Positions 40,501 to 45,079 are shown, counted from the stretch's first letter. The stretch is DNA of 64,000 nt from Aphelocoma coerulescens (GCF_041296385.1 NC_091016.1:15351497-15415496); one strand, 5' to 3'. Translations and numbers: made by a program. Notes: a model not told the origin generated them from the letters alone.

Positions 40501-41657
40501 TTGCAGGGGGCACATGCAGGGCAGAACTGTTCCCTGGCAATGTGCCCAGGCTCTCTAGGCTGGCACAAGAGCCTTCCTCCCGCCAGACAGCGGCCCAGCT
40601 CCCGCCTTACCTCTTTGTGAGGCTGAGCCATGCTCAGCCTTCACCGTGTCCTCCCTGGCAGTGACCCCGGGGGCAGCGCTGCTCAGCTGCCCCTGCCGGG
40701 GCTCCTGGGCCAAGGCCCCCTGAGCAGGCTGTGAGCGGAGACCTGCACTGCCAAGCCTGGGGGTCTGCACAGCATCCTTGCAGCCAGGCAGGGGAGGGAG
40801 GGCACCAGGGTGGGGAGGCCACACAGGGCCCTCCTTAGGCATGGTCTCCATCCACTTCTTCCTTGAGGCTTTGTCTTCAGAAGAAGCTGTAGATCAGGTA
40901 CAAGGGAAGAAGTGAGTTAGCTGAACTCCAGCCTTTGATATCTACTCATTGAATGGGTGAGGCATCCAAGGATTTTTTAAGTATTGAGAAGTTTGCTTTG
41001 TTTTTATCTTTCATGAAACTAGCATCGCTGTGATTGTTCTTAACAGTATGGACCTGGCAAGCCTGAAGGGCAAGGTGGAAGGCTGCAATGATAAGAGGGG
41101 AAAAAACCCATTCCTTCTTGAGACTGGGCTTCTGTGCATACCAAGTACAGACCCACACAGTCCTGACTGCTGTTCCTGCAAACCAGCAAGACCTCTCAGC
41201 AAGCAGGCAGGCCTTGCTGGTGTTTTAACAGCACTGTTATAACATCCTCAGGGGTCGAGCTGATCAGCCAGCAGACGAAGAAGGGGAAATTTATTTTTAG
41301 TGAGACCTGACATTGAGTGCTAAGATAGAAACAGGCCTTGCATCTTATGACCATGTCCACTTTGTGGTCTGCTGTGGCCACAGTCCCTGTCCTGACTGGC
41401 AGTATGAGTCATTTGGCTACTGAGAAAAAGGAGAAAGCAGAGTAAACCAAGGACAGAATGTTGTGATGCCTTGGGCATCCTTGCAGGATCATCTGTACCT
41501 GTCAGCCACCTACTCTGACACAGAGCCAGCACTGACCACCATCGACCAGTTTTCCCTGAAATCTGCTGGGATTTTTTTCCATTTGGCCGAGGCCTTTCAT
41601 CTCCATTCTATCCTCACCTTTTTCTTCAGCGGTCTTTCCTTTTCCAGTGAAGTCCAT
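4295..41657 (-). CDS. TOGARAM2-like: TOGARAM-like gene (linker, TOG3 and TOG4), spliced, minus strand
   Basis: TOGARAM (crescerin) proteins bind tubulin through TOG arrays and regulate axonemal microtubules in cilia. Thirteen exons between 21614 and 4295 have AG/GT sites and matching phases throughout. With one base from the preceding exon they add to 2049 nt (682 residues plus stop). The order matches the C-terminal half of the family: linker, a SLLSSDDWELKEK entry into TOG3, LRSKVS and VTPARA blocks, a VQVRKCAAQLLL helix, HYGQEMVK, a basic linker, IFDYFVPRLGD, then a C-terminal ASQPPHVQENL. The proposed start is ATG 41657-41655 in a short exon preceded by an in-frame TAA. Linker exons upstream of 21.6 kb are duplicated, so the exact transcript there is unresolved. 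TOG1 and TOG2 are not in the window, so this is an N-terminally shortened form. I cannot separate TOGARAM1 from TOGARAM2 ancestry with certainty. Confidence 0.85.
4549..6730 (-). other. TOGARAM-like intron
   Basis: Nothing coding was found. A short imperfect direct repeat (AATGGCATTT units) lies at about 5210-5250. The rest is ordinary mixed sequence and is conserved in the second copy. Confidence 0.6.
6731..6850 (-). CDS. TOGARAM2-like: TOGARAM-like coding exon, TOG4
   Basis: The exon is 120 nt, with acceptor TTATGACCTCAG and donor CTCAG/GTATGG. Phase is 1 in and 1 out. It encodes ERAEMCVSLVDKVSLMKEF and GQALLDVTEHLS, matching the TOG4 segment just before the last exon. Confidence 0.88.
6851..8154 (-). 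other. TOGARAM-like intron with dispersed repeat
   Basis: Intronic. It holds the repeat at 7486-7765, listed separately. No other exon fits between the flanking phases. Confidence 0.6.
7486..7765 (+). repeat. Dispersed repeat, also present inverted at 52895-53168
   Basis: About 280 bases match the minus strand of 52895-53168 at high but imperfect identity. Part of it (AATAAGCCAAGGCAAGCTTT) is echoed at 2680-2720. Length and dispersion suggest a transposon or LTR fragment; the family was not identified. Confidence 0.7.
8155..8371 (-). CDS. TOGARAM2-like: TOGARAM-like coding exon, TOG4 core
   Basis: The exon is 217 nt, with acceptor TTGTTCTCTTCACAG and donor TTAG/GTAAGG. It encodes IFDYFVPRLGDTHKKVKQ, LAEIIGVLKDALNPVI and NNLNSKDPGVYAAAVKAL, the helical HEAT repeats of TOG4. 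The copy at 62535-62751 keeps the frame with two visible amino-acid changes. Confidence 0.93.
8372..9547 (-). other. TOGARAM-like intron
   Basis: No feature recognised. A short C-rich tract lies near 9045. Confidence 0.5.
9548..9752 (-). CDS. TOGARAM2-like: TOGARAM-like coding exon, start of TOG4
   Basis: The exon is 205 nt, with acceptor GTTTTATTTTCCAG and donor GTCCAA/GTATGT. Phase is 2 in and 0 out. It encodes VKSTSDERLLRRPKAQ, LQKLYNLLEAKEFKTRM and the LVSTNTVQ end, corresponding to the first TOG4 HEAT repeat after the basic linker. Confidence 0.92.
9753..11116 (-). other. TOGARAM-like intron
   Basis: An open frame on the minus strand at 9938-10246 looks protein-like, but the flanking exons already join in phase and it lacks convincing splice sites. 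No other feature seen. Confidence 0.5.
11117..11220 (-). CDS. TOGARAM2-like: TOGARAM-like coding exon, TOG3-TOG4 basic linker
   Basis: The exon is 104 nt, with acceptor TTTATGCCTTTGTAG and donor AAACG/GTACTG. Phase is 0 in and 2 out. It encodes GIETQKAEHPSVQEP, VKKRSDGSKKPQ and LPSSKR. It was accepted because it is the only candidate that bridges the 12180 and 9752 exons in frame, rebuilding an Arg codon at the downstream junction. Confidence 0.8.
11221..12179 (-). other. TOGARAM-like intron
   Basis: No feature recognised in this stretch. Confidence 0.5.
12180..12297 (-). CDS. TOGARAM2-like: TOGARAM-like coding exon, end of TOG3
   Basis: The exon is 118 nt, with acceptor TTTCTTTCTTGTTAG and donor AAGAAA/GTAAGT. 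It encodes HYGQEMVKMMLSHRKFNRL and FSTRDLEDILTRIKKK, a strongly conserved block ending TOG3. Confidence 0.92.
12298..13450 (-). other. TOGARAM-like intron with GAAA run and a CR1 fragment
   Basis: A short (GAAA)n run at 12301-12320 forms the polypyrimidine tract of the adjoining acceptor on the minus strand. A CR1 3' end lies at about 13135-13330. Nothing else recognised. Confidence 0.6.
13135..13330 (+). mobile_element. CR1 LINE 3' end
   Basis: Carries the bird CR1 signature: a GGCAGTGGTCACAGCACCAAGC segment, GGAGCTGGACTCGATGA, the CCTTCCAACTCAG block and a CGTGACTCTGTGA tail. It is 5'-truncated and shares its arrangement with the element at 14655. Confidence 0.85.
13451..13603 (-). CDS. 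TOGARAM2-like: TOGARAM-like coding exon, TOG3
   Basis: The exon is 153 nt, with acceptor CTCTTCTTCCCAG and donor ACAAG/GTAATG. Phase is 2 in and 2 out. It encodes SRHVQVRKCAAQLLLSLMEK and LAQDCHEDTR, both highly characteristic of TOGARAM TOG3. Confidence 0.94.
13604..15091 (-). other. TOGARAM-like intron containing a CR1 element
   Basis: Apart from the CR1 at 14655-14900 nothing was recognised. Confidence 0.6.
14655..14900 (+). mobile_element. CR1 LINE 3' end
   Basis: Starts at GAGGTTGGATATCAGGAAAA, continues through CACTGGAACAGGCTCCCCAG and TGGACTCGATGATCCTGATG, and ends in a TTCTGATTC...GTGATTCTG tail. It is antisense to the host gene and sits within its intron. Confidence 0.93.
15092..15327 (-). 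CDS. TOGARAM2-like: TOGARAM-like coding exon, TOG3 core
   Basis: The exon is 236 nt, with acceptor CATGACTTCCCCAG and donor GAGTCCA/GTAGGT. It encodes VTNLRSKVSYCAIVTLGELF, LQKDMDSEVDEVARVLLQM and the invariant VTPARAMTALMDSG. Confidence 0.95.
15328..16089 (-). other. TOGARAM-like intron
   Basis: No feature recognised. Confidence 0.5.
16090..16195 (-). CDS. TOGARAM2-like: TOGARAM-like coding exon, TOG3
   Basis: The exon is 106 nt, with acceptor CTTGCCTTTCAG and donor AACGAG/GTAAGA. Phase is 2 in and 0 out. It encodes LKEKGLFSIKHLAESHSEVL and LREVCLALTNE, the first HEAT repeat of TOG3. Confidence 0.92.
16196..17031 (-). other. TOGARAM-like intron with a CR1-like patch
   Basis: About 16290-16400 (TTCAGGCAGTACTTGATGAA and GTGGCACTCGCTGCCACAGG) resembles a CR1-related avian 3' segment in plus orientation; this is tentative. 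Long plus-strand open frames here are GC-driven and lack splice or family support. Confidence 0.5.
17032..17164 (-). CDS. TOGARAM2-like: TOGARAM-like coding exon, entry into TOG3
   Basis: The exon is 133 nt, with acceptor CTCTCCTTACAG and donor GATGACTG/GTAAGA. Phase is 1 in and 2 out. It ends with SLLEALSLLSSDDW, the hallmark entry into TOG3, preceded by polar linker sequence. Confidence 0.92.
17165..19173 (-). other. TOGARAM-like intron, 2.0 kb
   Basis: Nothing recognisable. 17200-17690 is GC-richer and 17750-18400 AT-richer. No splice-bounded exon is needed, since the flanking phases already agree. Confidence 0.5.
19174..19335 (-). CDS. TOGARAM2-like: TOGARAM-like coding exon, linker
   Basis: The exon is 162 nt, with acceptor TTTGGTCCCTGCAG and donor CTCAG/GTAAGC. 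Phase is 1 in and 1 out. It encodes FSLLPVNGTASSVQRKHPG and VLRKQDNVPLLPNKP, typical of the low-complexity basic linker before TOG3. Family similarity is weak; support is mainly splice sites and frame. Confidence 0.8.
19475..19740 (-). mobile_element. CR1 LINE 3' end, minus orientation
   Basis: The plus strand reads ATCACAGAATCACAGACTCC at one end and AGTTCTTCCTAATATCTAAT at the other, the reverse complement of a CR1 3' terminus and its GATATTAGGAAGAA block. Confidence 0.93.
20429..20579 (-). CDS. TOGARAM2-like: TOGARAM-like coding exon, linker
   Basis: The exon is 151 nt, with acceptor CCCATTGCATGTAG and donor GCAGCAA/GTAAGT. Phase is 0 in and 1 out. It encodes IRAALCILAQRNLERN, MGPLETEIKTKREKETS and a DPGDAAAA end. 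Accepted on splice sites and phase. Confidence 0.78.
20580..21525 (-). other. TOGARAM-like intron
   Basis: No feature recognised. Confidence 0.5.
21526..21614 (-). CDS. TOGARAM2-like: TOGARAM-like coding exon, linker
   Basis: The exon is 89 nt, with acceptor GCTTCCATTAACAG and donor CAAAAG/GTGAGG. Phase is 1 in and 0 out, completing a Gly codon with the last base of exon Q1. It encodes LPLSQAKETDHP and NAEALKDGFQK. Confidence 0.82.
21615..23008 (-). other. TOGARAM-like intron, with a dead P-type exon
   Basis: 22440-22555 is a degraded P-type exon: its acceptor reads TTTGCAC instead of TTTGCAG, so the AG is lost. Splicing from exon Q1 directly to 21614 is in phase, so the gene tolerates the loss. 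22556-23008 is the shared ~450-base intron segment. Confidence 0.6.
23009..23290 (-). CDS. TOGARAM2-like: Linker exon Q1 of the TOGARAM-like gene
   Basis: The exon is 282 nt, with acceptor TACCTGATCTACAG and donor AAAGAG/GTAAGG. Phase is 1 in and 1 out. It encodes SSESTTKAQRKKKNSW, MPLFPRDLAELFGLVPTDV and VKAEHGSASQRG. The end phase fits exon 21614. Q2 at 34694-34975 is an almost identical duplicate. Confidence 0.75.
23291..25780 (-). other. Intron between exon candidates S1 and Q1
   Basis: A motif around 23745-23955 recurs at 35430-35640, 42165-42375 and 42825-43025. A short array of CCCAACTGCAAA-type repeats lies at about 25425-25470. No splice-supported exon was found. Confidence 0.5.
25781..25912 (-). 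CDS. Candidate linker exon S1 (cassette)
   Basis: The minus-strand open segment encodes TRIRKESQKMQLKSIRRAF, VQSEYPYLAAELEKAF and LSLKEQA, a plausible charged helix. The acceptor is GCTTATCCTAG. A GCAG/GTGTAC donor gives 132 nt with phase 1 to 1, which fits between U and Q. A stronger donor at 25717-25711 (GTAAGG) would break the phase. Conserved in copy 2 at 37466-37597 with one Met to Leu change. The ERV begins 69 bases upstream of its acceptor. Confidence 0.35.
25974..25981. repeat. Target site duplication, left
   Basis: AGGTACAG precedes the 5' LTR and recurs after the 3' LTR (31742-31749). Seven bases are certain; the eighth is shared with the LTR end. The uninterrupted site is seen once in copy 2 at about 37661-37668. 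Confidence 0.92.
25982..26357 (+). repeat. 5' LTR, 376 bp
   Basis: Begins TGTAGATAC and ends GCGGTAATA. It contains CCAAT-like motifs, a TATA box at 26223-26230 (TATAAAAG) and a poly(A) signal AATAAA at 26248-26253, giving a U3-R-U5 layout. Base for base it appears identical to 31367-31742. The ends read TG...TA rather than the usual TG...CA. Confidence 0.95.
26223..26230 (+). promoter_or_regulatory. LTR TATA box
   Basis: TATAAAAG lies 18 bases upstream of the AATAAA in the LTR; CCAAT-type motifs lie further upstream. The same element in the 3' LTR is at 31608-31615 and would read out toward 32 kb, antisense to the TOGARAM-like gene. Confidence 0.75.
26360..26379 (+). other. Retroviral primer binding site, tRNA-Trp-like
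   Basis: TGGTGCTGCCCGACGTGATC starts two bases after the LTR. It resembles the alpharetroviral tRNA-Trp site except for three central bases. Assignment is by similarity from memory, so the primer could be another tRNA. Confidence 0.7.
26485..29232 (+). CDS. gag: ERV gag polyprotein, 915 codons, intact
   Basis: Encodes the structural polyprotein that assembles the particle. From the N-terminus there is a matrix-like helical region (residues ~1-90), then a long Ala/Pro/Glu-rich low-complexity stretch (~120-430). The capsid follows, with a major-homology-type segment at ~715-735 (QGKSESFLSFVEKVS). One CCHC zinc knuckle lies at ~831-844 (CRRCGRPGHCTGYC) behind a Lys-rich tract. It starts at the first good ATG after a 127-base leader and is uninterrupted. 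The low-complexity stretch is much more GC-rich than the rest. The length is unusually large for a gag because of that insertion-like region. Confidence 0.93.
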   Translation: MANSGSQTEAAMLVWKGVFSILRTSIPENSVRELLDWATLKGISMDRDSALDFALWQELGCAVRQELPTGDSAALELYKTWRSLFFLLTDLDCDSRAGSPISVMSDGGMSEGGPVDWVSGENDNGFRNPPPAPQAEPAPAHPAQSQDSTAPRNPAPPEAGGSEQREGAQPALPFGWAAATAYPGPQISGLATWMPREAPSSVPYGPGSNFLAGIAPGVPAPGLPGCGPLPSLALDCSAQSQNPAIDLLVQHLPLLMELPNLSRRMEELLTLLERRMPEPAPPAPPPPSAGDAAPSRETARPAANSEAAQPRQNPAAAAAAEPRPETAAAEQRAGGEAPRATPENGPAAAAPGAAGERGTAAAAATAPNAAAVPEAAAPRAAVASETAAAVPVPVRSGPAETASRIETGVKTAAQPAAVCPVCSASSELSQSAPPRKFLFTPSTPKLPLPDDSSSGSEADEVLAPARQAAVAARRRKRLRRSRPWTFQDCTVTVRPTHYNRFLESIKMRALEEGDWRSLEILGMPYRSEDSGGNRGAVTLHPQAVPEVQDGSASPKGEIQAFPVYKALPDSGEHDKHEVLAWKVAQGLQSKVAQYGLGSAEVMQIIRVINTDLLSPFDIRHLGQILFQPVQFTVFEKTWRKLAGKTALANMQLPAADPRQTAGVDALMGTGPFSDPSLQGNLPSSILQQAQQVGMAALLKTIELSAPRKRYTEIVQGKSESFLSFVEKVSASLEKQVEDDGLRQMLLRQLVRDNTNEECRKIIDALPGDPEVTDMVEACAKVGSGNQKRSALAAFLQPVHASSGREPKPPKQVKKRKRPKPSQKENTPIPQCRRCGRPGHCTGYCRSQTHADGRPLSGNFHRDARRGNCSPMQSLPQRVAQVQAQAYPATLETAPRDQTAPTDQTGLTSTPQPQSS
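29052..29058 (+). promoter_or_regulatory. Gag-pro -1 frameshift heptamer
   Basis: GGGAAAC is read in the gag frame as G GGA AAC, the required X XXY YYZ phase. Shifting -1 here enters the frame that stays open to 29897. It is the same heptamer used at gag-pro in Mason-Pfizer-type betaretroviruses. A downstream pseudoknot was not modelled. Confidence 0.8.
29059..29897 (+). CDS. pro: ERV pro region: dUTPase-like plus aspartic protease
   Basis: Open in the -1 frame relative to gag. The N-terminal part (to ~29470) resembles retroviral dUTPase, with a VIDSDFKGQI block. The C-terminal part is a retropepsin-like domain with a LIDMGADVTII segment and a late GRDVL motif. Retropepsins need Asp-Thr/Ser-Gly at the active site; here the middle residue is Met, so proteolytic activity is doubtful. 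It ends at 29897 just beyond an AAATTTT heptamer (29870-29876). Confidence 0.85.
29870..29876 (+). promoter_or_regulatory. Possible pro-pol slippery heptamer, followed by a stop
   Basis: AAATTTT is in the right phase for a -1 shift out of the pro frame and is the kind used at pro-pol in Mason-Pfizer-like viruses. The shifted frame meets TAG at once (29876-29878), so pol expression through it would fail as written. Confidence 0.5.
29879..31237 (+). pseudogene. pol: ERV pol remnant: RNase H fragment and integrase
   Basis: This frame is open from just after a TAG at 29876 to 31237; the first ATG is 29993. It enters within RNase H, which keeps the ELRAV, TDSAYV and NARAD acidic positions but lacks the first strand and its Asp. 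Integrase follows with an HHCC zinc region (~30300-30400). The catalytic residues are Asp at 30467, Asp at 30638 and Glu at 30746, the last two separated by 35 residues as in active integrases. The C-terminus is a repetitive Asp/Asn/Gln/His tail. All of reverse transcriptase is absent, removed by a deletion close to 29940-29960. Confidence 0.9.
31238..31366 (+). other. ERV 3' non-coding tail with polypurine tract, no env
   Basis: An AT-rich tail ends in AACAAAAAGGGGGAAT at 31351-31366, a good polypurine tract abutting the LTR. No envelope coding sequence lies between integrase and the LTR. Confidence 0.85.
31367..31742 (+). repeat. 3' LTR, 376 bp
   Basis: Apparently identical to the 5' LTR, with TATA at 31608-31615 and AATAAA at 31633-31638. 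Followed by the right target duplication (to 31749). Confidence 0.95.
31743..31749. repeat. Target site duplication, right
   Basis: GGTACAG, matching 25975-25981. The host sequence resumes at 31750 in register with copy 2. Confidence 0.9.
32329..32469 (-). CDS. Candidate linker exon R1
   Basis: The candidate is 141 nt, with acceptor CTGTTTTCCAG and donor GATGAG/GTAAGC. It is open in phases 0 to 0 and 2 to 2. It can follow exon P in frame but cannot feed exon Q directly, so it may be an alternative cassette or a false exon. Identical in sequence and sites in copy 2 (38246-38386). Confidence 0.4.
33031..33193 (-). CDS. Candidate linker exon U1
   Basis: The acceptor is TTTGGCTCTTTAG and the donor GCCA/GTGAGC, giving 163 nt with phase 0 in and 1 out, exactly what is needed to join P to Q. 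It encodes LCQGQWDIKEGCASAP and EQLGPAEAFQRAAGQG. An alternative donor at 32938-32935 (GTACGA) would give 255 nt and phase 0. Its 5' part is homologous to the 3' flank of the gene at 4142-4255. Confidence 0.5.
34021..34235 (-). CDS. TOGARAM2-like: Linker exon P1 of the TOGARAM-like gene
   Basis: The exon is 215 nt, with acceptor CTCCATTTTGCAG and donor ATACG/GTAAGG. Phase is 1 in and 0 out, matching Q. It encodes LTGYTLAKKFTVASPSMLLP, SKPLPPIQKSSPSSN and DRRKQQELSSEGTGHT, a proline-rich basic linker. Confidence 0.72.
34694..34975 (-). CDS. TOGARAM2-like: Linker exon Q2
   Basis: Duplicate of Q1 at an offset of 11685, with the same splice sites, phase and peptide. If both Q exons are used in one transcript the protein carries an internal repeat; otherwise one is skipped. 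Confidence 0.68.
37466..37597 (-). CDS. Candidate linker exon S2
   Basis: Duplicate of S1 with one amino-acid difference; same acceptor and weak GTGTAC donor. Confidence 0.33.
38246..38386 (-). CDS. Candidate linker exon R2
   Basis: Duplicate of R1 with the same sites and frame limits. Confidence 0.38.
38948..39110 (-). CDS. Candidate linker exon U2
   Basis: Duplicate of U1. A few substitutions change residues (EQLGPAEAF becomes EQFGQAEAF), but the acceptor, donor and frame hold. Confidence 0.48.
39938..40152 (-). CDS. TOGARAM2-like: Linker exon P2
   Basis: Duplicate of P1 at an offset of 5917, splice sites and frame intact. It follows Q3 in phase. Confidence 0.7.
40611..40886 (-). CDS. 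TOGARAM2-like: Linker exon Q3, mosaic
   Basis: The exon is 276 nt, phase 1 in and 1 out, with the same acceptor and donor sequences as Q1 and Q2. The 3' part (LGSAGLRSQPAQG onward) is the same as Q1. The 5' part is unrelated, encoding SSEDKASRKKWMETMPKEGP and a Pro-rich stretch in place of the FPRDLAELFGL segment. It is the first linker exon after the proposed start exon and joins it in phase. Confidence 0.72.
40887..41617 (-). other. First intron of the TOGARAM-like gene
   Basis: 40887-41035 is still related to the 5.9-kb unit at 23291-23440; from ~41036 the sequence is unique. No feature recognised. Confidence 0.5.
41618..41657 (-). CDS. TOGARAM2-like: Proposed start exon of the TOGARAM-like gene
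   Basis: ATG at 41657-41655 opens MDFTGKGKTAEEK and ends at AAAAAG/GTGAGG with phase 1, fitting exon Q3. An in-frame TAA lies about 30 codons upstream with no intervening ATG. The surrounding DNA is CpG-rich. Start choice is inferred; transcript data are lacking. Confidence 0.65.
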
Positions 41658-41689
41658 GTTCGAACCCGTGCTTCTGCCTCGCAGAAGTA

Positions 41690-41920
41690 TCTGGGTTTGA
41701 ATTTGGGAACGCTCTCGGCGTAGACAGCGACGGGAGCTTGGTACCCAGCCTTAGAACAAGGTCGGGGGACTCCAATCGCCAGCAGTCGGCGCAGAGAGGC
41801 AGAGCCGGACGCGTCTCCTGCCGCTGTGCCTGTGACACCCGCGACCTTCACAACCTCAGCGCGGGGCTGCCCCTTTGTGACACGCTCGCCCGTGGTTCTC
41901 TCGTTTCCATGGCCGCAAAA
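41690..41920 (-). promoter_or_regulatory. CpG-rich 5' region of the TOGARAM-like gene
   Basis: CpG density rises sharply here compared with flanking sequence, with several CGCC/GGCG clusters around 41760-41890. It lies just upstream of the proposed start exon. A promoter is inferred from position and composition. Confidence 0.5.
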
Positions 41921-42009
41921 CCCCCATCCCAACACCATCCCCTTCCCTTCCCAAGGGCAGCCAGCCCTAAGCCCCAGCAGGCTAGGCCTGTGGGTTTGAC
42001 ACTGTCTAG

Positions 42010-43025
42010 GAGGAAAGGCACTTTCCAAAGCTACTTCTCAAGGCATTTATTTTTGTAACTCCCACTCAGATCTGGGCTGGGTTTTGCACTTTTTGGATTT
42101 GATTTTTTCTGTTCACATCAAACGAAGGGCTGGCACATGAACAGTGGTACCCCATGTTAGAAGTTGAAGAAGCTTTGCACTCTCCATTAGATATCCCCAG
42201 TATTCAAGCAGCCCATATCTGTAGGGAACAAATTGGCCTATCCAAACAATCCACTTTTGCTCTACTTCATTTTTCTAGGGGTTTATTCCCTGCTTTCCTT
42301 CCTGCAGAGACACCCAAACCCAACATAAACATGACCTGCCTCAAAATATTTCTGATCTTGGCTAATCCTAACAATTGAAAATCTTCCTAATGGAAAAACC
42401 ACTGGGCAGGTCATTCTGAAATGCTCTCCAACAGAGCTCCTAAAACTCAGAGAACTAATCATTCTCTACAGTCCTCCACCGATGATAAAATCATGTGGCA
42501 GCCAAGCGGTAAAAAAAAAGAATAACTTTCTGAAATCAGGATTTTTTTCCCCCTGTAGAACATTACAGTTACATTACCTACACACTCCTAGTCCAGAATT
42601 AATCCAGCAAAAATGCCACCTTACATACTCAGCAATACTTCTCCCCAGATGCATTCAGCATTCCAGCTGCATATCAGCAATTACGGAGTCATTCCAAAGG
42701 GGCCGTGCCCAGGATTTGGCAGAACTAACCCTGAGGCAAGGGATCAGTGGGTCTCATCCCTTTTTCTGCATCAGCAAAATTATTTGTTCAAATCTCATCT
42801 TTCCCATCTATTAAAGGAAGCTTTGCCCCCTGCAATAGATGCTCCCAGTATTCAGCGGGCCGATATGATCCGTGTGTCTGTAGGGTGTAAATTGGCCATG
42901 CAAATGTTCTCCTTCCTTGTGGCAGGGGTTCATTCCTGCTTTCTTTCCTGCAGACACACCCAAACCCAACATTAACATCACCTGCCTCAAAACAATTCTC
43001 ATCTTGGCTGTCCCTGAACATTCAA
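42010..43025. repeat. Divergent copies of the A-part of the 5.9-kb unit
   Basis: 42010-42800 matches 23590-24400 with more substitutions and indels than the recent duplicates. A further ~200-base piece at 42825-43025 repeats the 42165-42375 motif. These are older duplication products. Confidence 0.75.
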
Positions 43026-43083
43026 AACTATACACAGAGCGTTTCCCTGTCCCCCGGGACAGGCTCTAAGGCTGGGCTCTCAC

Positions 43084-43444
43084 TTGCACGGAATGAAGAA
43101 GAGCTGCTGCACTTGCCAGCGGCTCTGGGGTCTCGCGATCAGCGCTTTGAGTGCAGCTTTTGTACCCACTCCGCCTCCCTGAGCCGAGCAGCATTCCTGG
43201 GCATCGGCACCGCCGCTGCAGGCCAACATCCTCCGGGCACAGCTGCAGGAAGGAGATTGCAACGAGTCCTGGCTGAAGGAGTCTCCAGTCTGCTGCAGCC
43301 CTTCACCTGGGGCGGAATTGTCTTGTGCCGCCATGGGGGGAGCAAAGGGGCGATGGGCTCTGTGCAGATGAGGGTCTCCTCGGTGTGCTGCTGGTCGCTG
43401 GGCCCCACACAGCTGCTGGTGCGTTGCCCCGCAGCATCAGGAGC
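43084..43444 (-). CDS. Possible upstream exon, unassigned
   Basis: On the minus strand, acceptor TTATTTTTCCATGCAG is followed by open frames and two possible donors (CCCCAG/GTGAAG near 43309 and TGCAA/GTGAGA at 43083). One frame contains an ATG at 43334 opening MAAQDNSAPGEGLQQTGD. It could be an alternative 5' exon of the TOGARAM-like gene; no family similarity was recognised. Confidence 0.3.
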
Positions 43445-44357
43445 CTGCATGGAAAAATAACACTGCCAGTGCAAGTGACAGCCACCCATCCCTGCCATGG
43501 CCCTGCCCACAAGGCGTCCTGCCTACCAAACTGCTGGAGTCAGGTCATGTTAGAGCAACATAAAAAATGTTCAAATGATGCATTTTGCACATTCTGTCAA
43601 AATCATGGCCATACAGTCCACATGTTGGAGGCAGACTGCTGTCAGCAGAATGGGGGAAGCCCCAGCAGCTGCTCTCCCCATGGCAGGATGCCCATGGCAG
43701 CAGAGGCAAGTCTCTGACCTTGCCCACTGCAGTGGGACCCAGGACAGTGCTTTGGAGTTGTTCCCACGGAACTCAGGCTGCTGCTACAGCAGCAACATCA
43801 CTTCACACATTTGATAACAAAGAGTTGGAATGGCACACAGGACTTGCCCCAAGAGCTACAAATAAAAGGCGGGGTGGTTAGAAGAGTTTGCTCCTTTTTA
43901 ATACAAGCAGGCCTGGATTTAAGCAGGGACACTGGGCTAATCATACTGGGGACTGCTTTATAAGCCTTGTCTCTAGCAATTCCCACCAGCCTGCAAGATT
44001 TTGTCAGTAGAAAGGGGTAGCTAAGGTTTTACAGCACATCCATGAGCAAGTCTGGGCCAGAACTCAAAAGCACAAGACAAATACTCCCAAATCTGCCCCC
44101 CATGGGGAAAGGAAGCAGAAAAGCAGATGAAACAAGTGCCATTGAAGCTAAATTGCCTGCATTTATCTTCTGGTCCAACCTTTCTGTACAAAATCTCCTC
44201 AATTCAAACACACAGCTTAAGATCAAGGAATAAAAGTGTTTCGAGAGCATTTAAAGCCTGATTCCTCTTACTTGCACGGAAAGGTAGATGCTAAATTCCT
44301 TAAGAACACAAATGTGGGTCTGTTTGGGACTGCATCCTTCAAAACAAGGAATGGAGG
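43445..44357. other. Intergenic spacer
   Basis: Nothing recognised beyond short, unsupported open frames. Confidence 0.5.
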
Positions 44358-44925
44358 TTTAGAATCACAGAACTGTTTCCATTGGGAAAGACCTTTAAGA
44401 TCACAGAGTCCCCCCAATAACCTGAGGCCGCTAACACTGCCAAGGCCACCACTAAAGCATATCCCAGGACGGGATGCCATTGGCCTTCTTGGCCACCTGG
44501 GCACACGCTGGCTCACGTTCAGCCACTGCCAAGCAGCACCCTCAGCTCCTTTTCTGCTGGGCAGCTTTCCAGCCACTCTGCCCCCGGCCTGTAGCCTTCC
44601 GTGGGGTTGTTGTGGCCCAAGTGCAGGACGGGACACTTCACCTTGTTGAACCTCATACAACTGACCTCAGCCCATGATCCAGCCTGGCCAGATCTCTCTG
44701 TAGAGACTTCCTACCCTCCAGCAGATCAACGCTCCCACCCAGCTTGGCGTCATCTGCAAACTGGCTGAGATGCCCTTGATCCTCTCCTCCAGATCATTGA
44801 TAAAGATATGAAACACGACTGGCCCCAGTGCTGAGCCCTGGGGAACACCACTTGGGACCAGCCACCAACTGCATTTAATTCCATTTAATTCCACCACTCC
44901 CTGGGCCCGCCCATCCTGACAGTCT
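44358..44925 (-). mobile_element. CR1 LINE fragment with reverse-transcriptase remnant
   Basis: The minus strand encodes a degraded LINE reverse transcriptase stretch with [20 protein letters not shown], the CR1 motif, and a FADDT-like segment decayed to LQMTPSW. The distal part begins with AGAATCACAGAACTG, the reverse complement of a CR1 3' tail, so this is a composite or internally rearranged CR1. Confidence 0.88.
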
Positions 44926-45079
44926 TCACCCAGGGAAGGAAGAGTGCATTAAGTACTTCAGGCTTTTCTTCATGCTTTGTTCTATGTTTCCCCCCACATC
45001 CAGTAAAAGGCAGAGATTCTCCTCAGCCCTCCTTTTGTTGCTGTTGTATTTACAGAAATAGTTCTACTCTCTTTTGCAA

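Noticed and set aside
43084..43444. Assigning this as the true first exon of the TOGARAM-like gene
   Set aside because: Two competing donors and frames, no family similarity, and the 41618-41657 exon already gives an ATG in phase. Kept only as a low-confidence candidate.
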